From NCBI RefSeq assembly GCF_000733775.1, contig NZ_JPOE01000002.1, positions 1,860,001 to 1,924,000 on the forward strand: a stretch of DNA of 64,000 nt, read 5' to 3'. Within the stretch, counting starts at the first letter, position 1. The number at the start of each line of letters is the position of its first letter. Under the pieces are notes generated by a model. The model was not told where the DNA came from. It worked only from the letters and a program-made list of their open reading frames with translations, and did no database searches. Position numbers and translations under genes: made by a program. The stretch comes from Thiomonas sp. FB-Cd. GTDB lineage: Bacteria; Pseudomonadota; Gammaproteobacteria; Burkholderiales; Burkholderiaceae_C. Of this stretch, positions 27,094 to 36,473 are shown in pieces.

Positions 27094-28587
27094 ATGAATG
27101 CCCCCATCCCCCAAGATATCGCCACGCGCGCTCAGCGGCAGGCGCAGGTCGTCGCCGCGCTGTCGGATGTGCTTCCGGCTTCGTGCCTGCTCTGGCAGCG
27201 TGAGGACGTGACGGCCTATGAGTGCGACGGGCTGGCGGCGTACCGGCAAAGGCCGCTGGTCGTTGCCCTGCCGGAGACAGAATCGCAGGTTGCCGCCGTG
27301 CTGCGGATATGTCACCATCTGACGGTTCCCGTGGTAGCACGAGGCGCCGGCACGGGACTTTCCGGCGGCGCGTTGCCGCACGTGGACGGCGTGCTGCTCG
27401 CGCTGTCGCGCTTCAACCGGATCAAGACCATCGACGTTGCGGCACGCACCGCAACGGTGGAGTGCGGTGTGCGCAACCTGGCCATCTCCGAAGCTGCTGC
27501 GCCGCATGGTTTGTATTACGCACCCGATCCTTCGAGCCAGATCGCCTGCACCATCGGCGGCAATGTGGCCGAGAATTCAGGCGGCGTGCACTGCCTGAAA
27601 TATGGGCTGACCGTGCACAACGTGCTGCAGGTGCGGGGCTACACGGTGGAGGGCGAGCCCCTCACCATCGGAAATCTGGCAGGCGACTGCCCCGGGCCAG
27701 ACCTGCTTGCCGCCGTGATCGGCAGCGAGGGGATGCTGATGGTCGTGACCGAGGTCACGGTCAAACTCATTCCCAAGCCACACCTGGCACGCTGCATCAT
27801 GGCCAGCTTTGATGACCTGCGCAAGGCGGGCGATGCCGTGGCCAGCCTGATCGCCGCCGGCATCATCCCCGCAGGGCTGGAGATGATGGACAAGCCCATG
27901 ACCGTTGCTGCCGAAGCGTTTGTCCATGCCGGCTATGACCTCGACGCCGAGGCCATCCTGCTGTGTGAGTCGGACGGCACCGCAGAGGAAGTCGAAGAGG
28001 AAATCGGCCGCATGAGTGCCGTGCTGCAAGGCTGTGGCGCCACCGCCATCGCCGTGAGCCAGTCAGAGGCTGAGCGGCTGCGTTTTTGGAGCGGGCGCAA
28101 AAACGCCTTCCCTGCCTCCGGCCGCATCTCCCCCGACTACTACTGCATGGATGGAACCATTCCGCGCAAGCGGGTAGCCGACATGCTGTTGTCGATCAAG
28201 GACATGGAGCGCGAGTTCTCCCTGCGCTGCGTCAACGTGTTCCACGCCGGCGATGGCAATCTTCATCCGCTCATCTTGTTCGATGCCAACCAAGCAGGGG
28301 AGTTGGAGCGCGCCGAGGCCTTCGGTGCCAAGATTCTGGAGACCTGCGTGGAAATGGGCGGCTCGATCACCGGCGAACATGGTGTGGGTCTGGAGAAAAT
28401 CAATTCCATGTGCGTGCAGTTCAGCCCCGAAGAGCTTGAGCAGTTCCGCGCCTTCCGGCGCGCCTTCGATCCGGCTGAGCTGCTCAACCCGGGCAAGAAC
28501 ATTCCCAGCCATGCGCGCTGCGCCGAGTACGGAAAGATGCATGTGCGCGGCGTGCGCACGCCCTTTCCGGATCTGCCTCGCTTCTGA
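27094..28587 (+). CDS. glcD: Glycolate oxidase subunit GlcD (FAD-linked)
   Basis: This 497-aa flavoprotein is the catalytic subunit of glycolate oxidase, which converts glycolate to glyoxylate at the inner membrane with electrons passed to the quinone pool. FAD-binding motifs include VPVVARGAGTGLSGGALP, PDPSSQIACTIGGNVAENSG and the C-terminal NVFHAGDGNLHPLILFD and GSITGEHGVGLEKINSM. The start at 27094 (MNAPIPQDIATRAQ) fits the family N-terminus. It opens the glcD-glcE-glcF cluster. A long hairpin follows the stop codon, before glcE. Confidence 0.95.
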   Translation: MNAPIPQDIATRAQRQAQVVAALSDVLPASCLLWQREDVTAYECDGLAAYRQRPLVVALPETESQVAAVLRICHHLTVPVVARGAGTGLSGGALPHVDGVLLALSRFNRIKTIDVAARTATVECGVRNLAISEAAAPHGLYYAPDPSSQIACTIGGNVAENSGGVHCLKYGLTVHNVLQVRGYTVEGEPLTIGNLAGDCPGPDLLAAVIGSEGMLMVVTEVTVKLIPKPHLARCIMASFDDLRKAGDAVASLIAAGIIPAGLEMMDKPMTVAAEAFVHAGYDLDAEAILLCESDGTAEEVEEEIGRMSAVLQGCGATAIAVSQSEAERLRFWSGRKNAFPASGRISPDYYCMDGTIPRKRVADMLLSIKDMEREFSLRCVNVFHAGDGNLHPLILFDANQAGELERAEAFGAKILETCVEMGGSITGEHGVGLEKINSMCVQFSPEELEQFRAFRRAFDPAELLNPGKNIPSHARCAEYGKMHVRGVRTPFPDLPRF

Positions 28588-28615
28588 CACCCACGTTGCC
28601 TCTTTGCGCTGATCT

Positions 28616-28655
28616 CCGGGGATGATCCGACCGTTGCCGGTCGGATCATCCCCGG
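28616..28655 (+). promoter_or_regulatory. 18-bp perfect-stem hairpin between glcD and glcE
   Basis: CCGGGGATGATCCGACCG (28616-28633) pairs perfectly with its complement at 28638-28655 around a TTGC loop. It sits in the 129-bp gap between glcD and glcE. There is no T-run, so it is not a classical terminator. It may set the ratio of GlcD to GlcE/GlcF by partial termination or by protecting the glcD mRNA 3' end. Confidence 0.7.
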
Positions 28656-28716
28656 CCATGGTGCACGCAATGCGACGCGAATCCTCACGATCCTTCACCT
28701 TTAACCGAGACTGTTT

Positions 28717-29841
28717 GTGAACCCCTCCGATTCCCTGGCCGCCCTGCAGGAGCAGGTGCGGCAAGCTGCAGCGGAACACGCATCGCTCATTGTGCGTGGC
28801 GGCGGCAGCAAGGCTTGGCTGAGCCTGCCTGCGGGCCCCGCGCGCGAGCAGCGTGCGCTGGACATGCGCACCTACGCCGGCATCATCAGCTACGAACCCA
28901 CTGAACTCGTCGTGACCGCGCGAGCCGGTACGCCACTGGCCGAACTCGAAGCCGCTTTAGCCGCGCACGGTCAATGCCTTCCGTTCGAGCCACCGCACTA
29001 TGCCCACACTGGAGCGCAAGCCACCGTGGGCGGTATGGTTGCAGCTGGGCTCTCCGGCCCAGGGCGTCAGGGCGCAGGCGCGGTGCGCGACTACGTGCTG
29101 GGCGCCGCCCTGCTCGATGGTCGCGGCGCGGTCCTGCATTTCGGCGGACAGGTCATGAAAAATGTCGCCGGCTTTGACGTGTCACGCCTGCTCGTCGGGT
29201 CCATGGGATCCCTCGGTGCCATCGTCGAGGTCTCGCTCAAGGTATTGCCCGTTGCGCCGGCCGAGGCCACGCTCGTTTTCGAGTTGGGCAAGCAGCGCGC
29301 CCTGGAACAAATCAACGCGTGGGGTGGGCAACCAATCCCCATCGCCTCAAGCGCCTGGTGGAGCGATGACGCGGGCACCGATGTGCTTCACGTGCGGTTG
29401 CGCGGGGCACGCGCGGCCGTGGCGGCAGCGTGCAGTCGGCTGGGTGGCACGCGCCTCGACGACGATGCCGCCCAAAAGCTTTGGCAGGGACTGCGCGAGC
29501 AGACTCTGCCCTGGTTCGCTCCGACTTGGGCACAGCCCGGTGCAGCGGGCGAATGCCTGTGGCGGCTGGGCGTGCCGCCCACCACGCCACCACTGAAGCT
29601 GCAGGGTTCCCTGCTCATTGAATGGGGCGGCGCGCAGCGCTGGATCAAGAGCGAGTTGCCCGCTGCAGTGATGCGCGAGGCGGCGACCGAAGCCGGGGGG
29701 CATGCCACGCGGTTTCGCGGTGGCGACAGCGCCACCCCGGTGTTCACCCCGCCTGCACACCCGCTTGAGCGCATTCATCACGACATCAAGCGCGCATTTG
29801 ATCCGCACGGTGTATTCCCCGCGATGTTCCCCGATCACTGA
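28717..29841 (+). CDS. glcE: Glycolate oxidase subunit GlcE (FAD-binding)
   Basis: This 374-aa protein is the second FAD-binding subunit of glycolate oxidase. It carries a reduced FAD_binding_4 domain (VRGGGSKAWLSLP, TVGGMVAAGLSGPGRQGAGA, VRDYVLGAALLDGRG, FGGQVMKNVAGFDVSRLLVG) and ends IKRAFDPHGVFPAMFPDH, typical of GlcE. The likely start is a GTG at 28717. It is followed by glcF after 32 bp. Confidence 0.93.
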   Translation: MNPSDSLAALQEQVRQAAAEHASLIVRGGGSKAWLSLPAGPAREQRALDMRTYAGIISYEPTELVVTARAGTPLAELEAALAAHGQCLPFEPPHYAHTGAQATVGGMVAAGLSGPGRQGAGAVRDYVLGAALLDGRGAVLHFGGQVMKNVAGFDVSRLLVGSMGSLGAIVEVSLKVLPVAPAEATLVFELGKQRALEQINAWGGQPIPIASSAWWSDDAGTDVLHVRLRGARAAVAAACSRLGGTRLDDDAAQKLWQGLREQTLPWFAPTWAQPGAAGECLWRLGVPPTTPPLKLQGSLLIEWGGAQRWIKSELPAAVMREAATEAGGHATRFRGGDSATPVFTPPAHPLERIHHDIKRAFDPHGVFPAMFPDH

Positions 29842-29873
29842 GACCCCGGTCAAAGCCGCCAAGTATTCTCATC

Positions 29874-31100
29874 ATGGAAACACGACTGTCTCCCGAATTC
29901 GCCGGCACCGCTGAAGGCCAAGAGGCGGAAAGCATTCTGCGCGCCTGCGTGCATTGCGGCTTTTGCACCGCCACCTGCCCCACCTACCAGTTGCTTGGCG
30001 ACGAACTGGACGGCCCACGTGGGCGCATCTACCAGATCAAGCAGGTCCTCGAAGGCGAGGCGCCCACCCGCAGCACCCAGCTCCATCTCGATCGCTGCCT
30101 GACCTGTCGCAACTGCGAGACGACCTGCCCCTCGGGCGTGGCCTATGGTCAGCTTCTGGACATTGGCCGCCGCGTCGTCGACGCGAAGGTTCCCCGTCCT
30201 GCTGGCGAACGTGCCAAGCGATGGGCGCTCAAGGAAGGCCTGACTTCGCCGCTGTTTGGCCCGGCGATGAAGCTGGGCCAGATCCTCAAGCCGCTCGTGC
30301 CCACGGGGCTGAAGGACAAGGTGCCGCAACCCAAGCCAGCCGGCTCGTGGCCGACCCGTGAGCACGCCCGCCGCGTCCTTATGCTGGCCGGGTGCGTGCA
30401 GCCCTCCATGGCACCCAACATCAACACCGCCACCGCCCGCGTTCTCGACGCCCTCGAGGTACAGGTCTTGCTGGCCGATGGCGCTGGCTGCTGCGGCGCG
30501 ATCCGCCAGCATCTATCCGACCACGACGGGGCGCTGGCCGACATGCGTCGCAATATCGATGCCTGGTGGCCGCTGGTGGAACGCGGCGCCGTGGAGGCCA
30601 TCGTCATCAATGCCTCGGGCTGCGGGGTGCAAGTGAAGGACTACGGTCGCGAGCTGGCGCACGATCCTGTTTATGCCGAGCGCGCGAAACGCATCTCCGA
30701 GTTCGCGCGCGATCCCATCGAATTTCTGGCGGAGCAGGGTCCGCAAATCGCAGCCCGGCTCCAGCGCAAACCGGCCGAAAGCCTGGCGTGGCATCCACCC
30801 TGCACACTGCAGCACGGCCAGCGGCTCGGTGGCCAGGTGGAAACGTTGCTACGCAGCTTGGGATTCACAGTCAGCTTGCCAGCCGAGAGCCATCTGTGCT
30901 GTGGTTCGGCCGGAACGTACTCCGTGCTGCAGGGCAGCCTGTCCAAGCAGCTTCGCGAGCGCAAGCTCAAAAATCTCGCGCACTTGGCACCGGAGCGCAT
31001 TTTGAGCGCGAATATTGGCTGCATCCAGCATCTACAGGCCGGCACCACGATGCCGGTGCAGCACTGGCTGGAATTTCTGGATGAGGCCCTGCGGGAGTAA
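29874..31100 (+). CDS. glcF: Glycolate oxidase iron-sulfur subunit GlcF
   Basis: This 408-aa protein is the Fe-S subunit that accepts electrons from GlcD/E. Two 4Fe-4S clusters are bound by CVHCGFCTATCP and CLTCRNCETTCP in the N-terminal third. Two CCG (DUF3390-like) domains follow, with LAGCVQPSMAPNINTATARV, GAGCCGAIRQHLS, HPPCTLQHGQ and CCGSAGTYS. It is the last gene of the glc cluster and is convergent with paaZ, with 97 bp between them. Confidence 0.95.
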   Translation: METRLSPEFAGTAEGQEAESILRACVHCGFCTATCPTYQLLGDELDGPRGRIYQIKQVLEGEAPTRSTQLHLDRCLTCRNCETTCPSGVAYGQLLDIGRRVVDAKVPRPAGERAKRWALKEGLTSPLFGPAMKLGQILKPLVPTGLKDKVPQPKPAGSWPTREHARRVLMLAGCVQPSMAPNINTATARVLDALEVQVLLADGAGCCGAIRQHLSDHDGALADMRRNIDAWWPLVERGAVEAIVINASGCGVQVKDYGRELAHDPVYAERAKRISEFARDPIEFLAEQGPQIAARLQRKPAESLAWHPPCTLQHGQRLGGQVETLLRSLGFTVSLPAESHLCCGSAGTYSVLQGSLSKQLRERKLKNLAHLAPERILSANIGCIQHLQAGTTMPVQHWLEFLDEALRE

Positions 31101-31197
31101 ATGAATGCGCCACGGCGCACACCGCTTGCATGCAGTGGCGTTGTCCAGCGCGGATCATTCGCAACCCGGGGCACGATCCATGCAGGGCACCGGCGGA

Positions 31198-33264
31198 TCA
31201 GTCAGGATTGCGTTTGGCCACCAAGGTCAGAATATCGTAGCTTGCCACCAGCTCCTCGTCCTGGTTGCGCACCTCGACGTCCCAGGCCACCACCCCTTGG
31301 CCACGCCCCTGCGCGTCCGTCTTGCGCCGGTCAATCTTGCGTTTGCAAGTCAAACGCGCCCGGATCGTGTCGCCAATGCGCACGGGCTTGATGAAACGCA
31401 GCGTGTCAAGCCCATAGTTGGCAAGCACGGGCCCAGGCGCCGGAGACACAAACAGTCCCGCAGCGGCCGAGAGCACGAAATATCCATGCGCGATACGCTG
31501 GCCAAAAGGCGACTGACGCGCCGCAATCTCGTCAAAGTGCATATAGAAATAGTCACCTGAAATGCCGCCGAAGGCAACGATATCGGCCTCGGTGACGGTG
31601 CGTCGATGGGTCAACAACGACTCGCCGATCTGCAGATCCTCAAAGTGGCGGCGGAACGGATGGACATCGGATTCGATGCGCGCTGCGCCCCGTATGTACT
31701 CCCCCACCACAGCTGCAACCATGCTCGGTGAACCCTGGACAGCCGTGCGCTGCAGGTAATGCGTGACGGCGCGCAGTCCCCCGAGTTCCTCGCCACCTCC
31801 GGCACGCCCCGGCCCGCCGTGCTTGAGCATGGGCAGCGGAGCCCCATGCCCCGTGGATTCTTGCGCAGCCTGCGCATCGAGGACGAGAACTCGGCCATGA
31901 TGCACCGCTGCGCGGCGCACGGCATGCGACGCCGTTGCGGCATCGCGTGTTGCAATCGTCGCCACCAGACTGCCCTGCCCGCGCGCGGCAAGCTCAAGGG
32001 CTTCATCCATGTCGTCATACGGCAGCAAGGTGCTCACGGGGCCAAAGACTTCCACGTCGTGAACCTCTGCCACCTCGTTCGGACGCTCGCAAAGCAACAA
32101 AGTCGGGCCGACGAACGCCCCCGTCTGCGCATGCGCTCCAGGCGCAAACGGGTGCTCACCACCGTCGTAGACCGTTGCGCAGTCCTTACGCAAGCGCTGC
32201 AATTGCGCGAGCACGTCGGTTTGTTGAGCCTTGCTGGCCAGTGGTCCCATTTGCACGTCGCTCGATCGCGGATCGCCGACGGCAATCCTGGACAGCTTCT
32301 CGCGCAGGCGTTGCGACAGCGCCTCGAGTTGCTTGCGCGGGACCAGGATGCGCCGGATCGCCGTGCATTTCTGCCCCGCCTTGACGCGCATTTCGCGCAC
32401 GATCTCCTCGGCGAACAACTCAAACTCGGCATCCTGCGGCTTCACGTCCGGGGCAAGAATGGCGCTGTTGAGGGAATCAGCCTCGGCGTTGAATGGCACG
32501 CCACGAGAAAGAAGGTTGGGATTTGCGCGCAATTTCGCCGCGGTAGCCGCCGATCCGGTAAAGGTCACGATGTCCTGGCCATCCAGGCGATCGAGAAGAT
32601 CTCCTGTCGAGCCAATCACAAGTTGCAGACTTCCGGCGGGCAGCCCACCCCATTGCAGCATGCGGCGCACCAGCGCCCAAGTCAGGTATGACGTGCTGGT
32701 GGCCGGCTTGGCGATGCAAGGCATCCCGGCCAGAAAGCTCGGCGCGAACTTCTCCAATAGTCCCCAGACCGGAAAATTGAATGCGTCAATATGCACAGCC
32801 ACGCCTTCGCGCGGCACCAGGATGTGGCTGCCGACGAAATGGCCCTTTCGGCCAAGCGGCACGACAGGCCCCTCGTGGAGCACATTGCCGCTGGGCAATT
32901 CATTGCTGCCAAGGCCGGCATAGGCAGACAGCGTGGCAATGCCGCCTTCGATGTCGATCCACCCATCCGGTCGTGTCGCCCCCGTGTGCGTCGACCAGGC
33001 ATACAGTTCTTCCTTGTGCTCGCTCAGGTACTTGCCCAGCTGTTTGAGGCGCTGCGCGCGCTCCTGAAAATCCAGCGCCAACAACCCGCGCACCCCTTGC
33101 CCGCGCGCATGGTGCAAGGCTGCGGCAAAGTCGGGTTTCTCGGCGTGTGTGCTTGCGGCCGCAACGCCGCTTGACGCATCCAACAGCACCTCGAGCGGCT
33201 CACGGCCGAACCACTGATCAGCGAGGTAGCTCTGCAGAACGGGGATGTCCATGGTTACTTGCAT
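31198..33264 (-). CDS. paaZ: Bifunctional oxepin-CoA hydrolase / 3-oxo-5,6-dehydrosuberyl-CoA semialdehyde dehydrogenase PaaZ
   Basis: This 688-aa fusion opens the oxepin ring of the phenylacetate pathway and oxidises the resulting aldehyde. Residues ~1-525 are an aldehyde dehydrogenase (VHIDAFNFPVWGLLEKFAP, TFTGSAATAAKLRANPNL, active-site Cys in KAGQKCTAIRRILVP). Residues ~540-680 are a MaoC-like hot-dog hydratase (TEADIVAFGGISGDYFYMH, then GQRIAHGYFVLSAAAGLF). It is the last gene of the paa operon, 156 bp after paaR. Either Met1 (33264) or Met5 (33252) could be the start. Confidence 0.94.
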   Translation of the reverse strand: MQVTMDIPVLQSYLADQWFGREPLEVLLDASSGVAAASTHAEKPDFAAALHHARGQGVRGLLALDFQERAQRLKQLGKYLSEHKEELYAWSTHTGATRPDGWIDIEGGIATLSAYAGLGSNELPSGNVLHEGPVVPLGRKGHFVGSHILVPREGVAVHIDAFNFPVWGLLEKFAPSFLAGMPCIAKPATSTSYLTWALVRRMLQWGGLPAGSLQLVIGSTGDLLDRLDGQDIVTFTGSAATAAKLRANPNLLSRGVPFNAEADSLNSAILAPDVKPQDAEFELFAEEIVREMRVKAGQKCTAIRRILVPRKQLEALSQRLREKLSRIAVGDPRSSDVQMGPLASKAQQTDVLAQLQRLRKDCATVYDGGEHPFAPGAHAQTGAFVGPTLLLCERPNEVAEVHDVEVFGPVSTLLPYDDMDEALELAARGQGSLVATIATRDAATASHAVRRAAVHHGRVLVLDAQAAQESTGHGAPLPMLKHGGPGRAGGGEELGGLRAVTHYLQRTAVQGSPSMVAAVVGEYIRGAARIESDVHPFRRHFEDLQIGESLLTHRRTVTEADIVAFGGISGDYFYMHFDEIAARQSPFGQRIAHGYFVLSAAAGLFVSPAPGPVLANYGLDTLRFIKPVRIGDTIRARLTCKRKIDRRKTDAQGRGQGVVAWDVEVRNQDEELVASYDILTLVAKRNPD

Positions 33265-33420
33265 TCATCCAAAGGTGGAGGGAGATCACAGTGGGGGCGC
33301 CATTGGCCCCGTCGATTGCAGTGCAACGGAGCTCGCCGGAGCGAATCGCGCGAATCACGGGCAGCACCCGTCGCCGCGACCCAAAGGCCTGTCGTCTTCG
33401 TCGCCAACTCAGCCCTTAAG

Positions 33421-34059
33421 TCATGCAGCATGGGCGGGCATCGCGGAAGACAGCCTGGAGGCAGGCGCTTGCAATCCGCACACGCCGTTGAGAAACAGCT
33501 CCGCCACGAGCGGAGCAAGATCCGGATAATCGAGTGGCTGGCCGGCCTTGAACCATGTAAACAGCCAGTTCATCATCCCGAACAACAGCATGGCCAGCGG
33601 CTTGTCCAATGCCTGCAGGCCAAGATCAGGGCGCGCGGCGGCGATGCATTGCGAAAAATGGGCAACGACCTCGCGCTCGACGCCGAGGATGCGCTCCCGG
33701 TCCTGTTCAACCAGAAAGCGTACGTCTTCGGTCAGGACCCGGTGAGCGTCCTGGGCGCTTGCATATTCGTCGACGAAACGCGTGATGAGGATCGGCAGGC
33801 GTCGAACGGGATCTGCGCATTCGGCCTCCACCTCCCGCACAAGTGCGAGCAGCCGCCGCACGTGTCCCTCGGCGATATGGGTGAGCAGGGCATACTTGTC
33901 GCGGAAGTAGTGGTACAGCGAGGCCTTGGACAGGCCACAGGCGTCGGCCACCTGGTTCATCGATGTGGCCACGTAGCCTTGGCGCGCGAACAGGCGCGCG
34001 GCCTCAGCCAGGATTGCGGCGCGTTGATCGTCATAGCCGGCGGCGCGTCCACGTGCCAT
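33421..34059 (-). CDS. paaR: TetR-family repressor PaaR of the phenylacetate operon
   Basis: This 212-aa TetR-type regulator has an N-terminal helix-turn-helix (FARQGYVATSMNQVADACGL, then SKASLYHYFRDKYALL) and an all-helical ligand domain. In betaproteobacteria PaaR represses the paa genes and is released by phenylacetyl-CoA. It sits inside the operon, 1 bp after the paaE stop, so its own expression should rise with the operon. The palindrome at 40879-40892 upstream of paaG is its likely target. Confidence 0.9.
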   Translation of the reverse strand: MARGRAAGYDDQRAAILAEAARLFARQGYVATSMNQVADACGLSKASLYHYFRDKYALLTHIAEGHVRRLLALVREVEAECADPVRRLPILITRFVDEYASAQDAHRVLTEDVRFLVEQDRERILGVEREVVAHFSQCIAAARPDLGLQALDKPLAMLLFGMMNWLFTWFKAGQPLDYPDLAPLVAELFLNGVCGLQAPASRLSSAMPAHAA

Positions 34060-34060
34060 G

Positions 34061-35143
34061 TCAGCGGTCGTCGAAGGAAATCTCGACCTGCTCGGTCAGA
34101 GGATGCGCCTGGCAGCAAAGAATGAACCCGGCTTCCAAATCCGTCTTTTCCAGCGCAAAGTTGCGGTCCATGCGCACCTGACCCTGCAAGAGACGAGCGC
34201 GACAGGTCCCGCACACACCGGACGTGCACGAAAATGGCAGGTCCATCCCTGAGGCAATGGCCACATCCAGGATGCTCGGGTCACCCTTGCGAAAGTTGAC
34301 GTCGCGCCGTTGGCCATCGCGCACGATGCTCACCTTGCTCTGCGCAGCGTCCTGGGCCTGGGCGCTGTGCATGACAGCGCCGGCGGCAGCCTGACCCTGA
34401 GGCAGACCAAACCGCTCCACGTGGATGCGCTCGGCCCCGACCCCGGCTTCGCGCAGCGCTGCCTCGGCTTCATCATTCATCTGGTACGGACCGCAGACAA
34501 AGGCGTGGTCGATGGCGTCTGGCTGGACGACCCGCGCCAGGAATTGCGCAATCCGTGCACCGTCAAGCATGCCATGGTGCAGCGGGGAATCGGCCGACTC
34601 CTCGGAAAACACATGATGCAGCACCACGCGTGTCAGATAGCGGTTTTTCAGATCCTCAAGCTCTTCCTTGAACATCGTGGACTTGAGGCTTCGGTTGCCA
34701 TAGAGCAGAGTGAAGCGGCTTCGGGGTTCACGCGCCAATACGGTCTTCATGATCGACAGGACCGGCGTGATGCCGCTACCGCCCGCGATACCAAGATAAT
34801 GACGCTTGGCCGCCGGGTCGATGGCCACATAAAACCTGCCCTGTGGGGGCATGATCTCAATGCTGTCACCGGCATGCAGATGCTCGGCAATCCAGTTCGA
34901 GAACACGCCTCCGCGCACCCTGCGCACGCCAATGCGCAGCACCCCGTCGTCCACACCGGCGCACACCGAATAGGAACGGCGCACCTCGGCTCCATCGATC
35001 CTCGCGCGCACATTGAGGTACTGACCTTGCGTGAATGCAAACCGGTCTGCGAATTCCTCGGGCACGTCGAAGCTGACAATCATGGCTTCATCCGTATCGG
35101 GCTCGACGGCGCGTACGCGCAAGGGGTAGAAATGGGTGTCCAT
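34061..35143 (-). CDS. paaE: Phenylacetyl-CoA epoxidase reductase subunit PaaE
   Basis: This 360-aa reductase passes electrons from NADPH to the PaaABC oxygenase. It has a ferredoxin-NADP reductase-like FAD domain (RRSYSVCAG), a nucleotide domain (GIAGGSGITPVLSIMKT) and a C-terminal plant-type 2Fe-2S ferredoxin (CTSGVCGTCRARL with the fourth Cys in ILCCQAHP). I start it at 35143 (MDTHFYPLRVRAVEPD), 10 bp after the paaD stop; an upstream extension of 40 residues is unsupported. Confidence 0.94.
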   Translation of the reverse strand: MDTHFYPLRVRAVEPDTDEAMIVSFDVPEEFADRFAFTQGQYLNVRARIDGAEVRRSYSVCAGVDDGVLRIGVRRVRGGVFSNWIAEHLHAGDSIEIMPPQGRFYVAIDPAAKRHYLGIAGGSGITPVLSIMKTVLAREPRSRFTLLYGNRSLKSTMFKEELEDLKNRYLTRVVLHHVFSEESADSPLHHGMLDGARIAQFLARVVQPDAIDHAFVCGPYQMNDEAEAALREAGVGAERIHVERFGLPQGQAAAGAVMHSAQAQDAAQSKVSIVRDGQRRDVNFRKGDPSILDVAIASGMDLPFSCTSGVCGTCRARLLQGQVRMDRNFALEKTDLEAGFILCCQAHPLTEQVEISFDDR

Positions 35144-35153
35144 GCCTTGCTGC

Positions 35154-35696
35154 TCAAATGGGTTTGAAGTATTCGAAGGGCTCACCACATGCGCGGCACC
35201 GCCACAGGGCCTTGCACGCGGTGGATCCAAAGGCTGAAAGCTGCTGCGTATCGGCGCTTGCACAACGCGGGCAGCTCAGTGGCTGAGGGCGCGAACGATG
35301 CACACGCACGGGCACGGCCGTCGCGTGCGCTGCCGTGGCGCCTCCGGCAGGCGGCGCAATGCCGTATTTGCGCATCTTTTCCAGCCCCTCGGCGCTAATC
35401 CAGTCGCTGCTCCACGCGGGCGCACGCTGCTGGCTGATGCGCACGGGCCCGAGCCCTTCGGACTCAAGCGCTTCGGCCACGCTGCGCGCGATCAGTTCCG
35501 TGGCTGGGCACCCCGAGTACGTCGGCGTGAGCACCACGTCGAGCACACCGTCGCCGGCGTGTCGCACGTCGCGAACGATGCCCAGATCACAGAGTGAAAG
35601 GACGGGGATTTCCGGGTCAGCCACTGTCTGCAGCACGGCCCAGGCGCGGGCCGTGCGCGCTTCCAACGCGGTTGCAGAAAGCACCGTGCTCACCAC
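35154..35696 (-). CDS. paaD: Phenylacetyl-CoA epoxidase maturation factor PaaD
   Basis: This 180-aa protein has an N-terminal MIP18/DUF59 domain (VADPEIPVLSLCDLGIVRDV and TYSGCPATELIA) and a C-terminal zinc ribbon (CPRCASADT, then CRACGEPFEYFKPI). PaaD-type proteins assist iron-centre assembly in the epoxidase. Its start overlaps the paaC stop by 7 bp. Confidence 0.93.
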   Translation of the reverse strand: MVSTVLSATALEARTARAWAVLQTVADPEIPVLSLCDLGIVRDVRHAGDGVLDVVLTPTYSGCPATELIARSVAEALESEGLGPVRISQQRAPAWSSDWISAEGLEKMRKYGIAPPAGGATAAHATAVPVRVHRSRPQPLSCPRCASADTQQLSAFGSTACKALWRCRACGEPFEYFKPI

Positions 35697-36463
35697 GCGC
35701 CTCCGGGAAAACTGCGCTGCATATGCTGCATTTCGGCAAGGATGTAGCCCATATGCTCACTGTGGATGCCCAGCCGCCCGGTGCTGACAAAGGCTGTGTC
35801 GGCGGGCACAGCGAGGCCGGCCCCATCGAGCGCAGCTGTCACGTCGCGCAGCCACGCATCGTGCAAATCCGCCCATCGCGGGCCCAGTCCGCACGCGGCC
35901 GCAGCATCGTCCACCGCGTCGGGGGTGAACAGCTCGCGGGTGTACGGCCACAACAGCTCAAGCGCTTGCGCAACGCGCCTGCGTGACTCAGCAGTGCCGT
36001 CGCCCAGGCGCTCCAGCCAATCGGCAGCGTGGACATGGTGATACCGCACCTCCTTCACGGCCTTGCCTGCCACTGCAGCGATCTCCGGATCCTGTGATGC
36101 CTGGAGCTCGCCCCAAACCCGCTCAAGCAAAGCCGACACGATGAGATTGCGTACCGTCGTGACTGCAAAGTCGCCACGCGGCAGCTCCACCAGTGTTGGA
36201 TGGTGATAGTCGCGCTCATTGCGCAAGAAGGCGAGCTGGTCTTCATCGTAGTTCTGCCCGTCGAGTTGGCCGGCTCGGGTCAGCACGCCACGCGCCTGGC
36301 CGAGGAGATCGAGCGCAATGTTGGCCAGCGCGATATCCTCTTCGAGAATCGGCGCGTGACCACACCATTCCGACAGGCGCTGCGCATGGATGAGGCAGGT
36401 GTCGCCAAGTCGCAGCAGATATTGCACGGATGGATCGGCGCTGACGGGAATCGATGCTTGCAT
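35690..36463 (-). CDS. paaC: Phenylacetyl-CoA epoxidase structural subunit PaaC
   Basis: This 257-aa ferritin-like subunit pairs with PaaA in the 1,2-epoxidase core. Family marks are RLGDTCLIHAQRLSEWCGHA, EDIALANIALDLLGQAR, EDQLAFLRNERDYHHPTLVE and KEVRYHHVHAADWLERLGDG. The start at 36463 has GAGG upstream and lies 10 bp after the paaB stop. A longer in-frame extension upstream overlaps paaB and is not protein-like. Confidence 0.94.
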   Translation of the reverse strand: MQASIPVSADPSVQYLLRLGDTCLIHAQRLSEWCGHAPILEEDIALANIALDLLGQARGVLTRAGQLDGQNYDEDQLAFLRNERDYHHPTLVELPRGDFAVTTVRNLIVSALLERVWGELQASQDPEIAAVAGKAVKEVRYHHVHAADWLERLGDGTAESRRRVAQALELLWPYTRELFTPDAVDDAAAACGLGPRWADLHDAWLRDVTAALDGAGLAVPADTAFVSTGRLGIHSEHMGYILAEMQHMQRSFPGGAW

Positions 36464-36473
36464 GGCCTGCACC

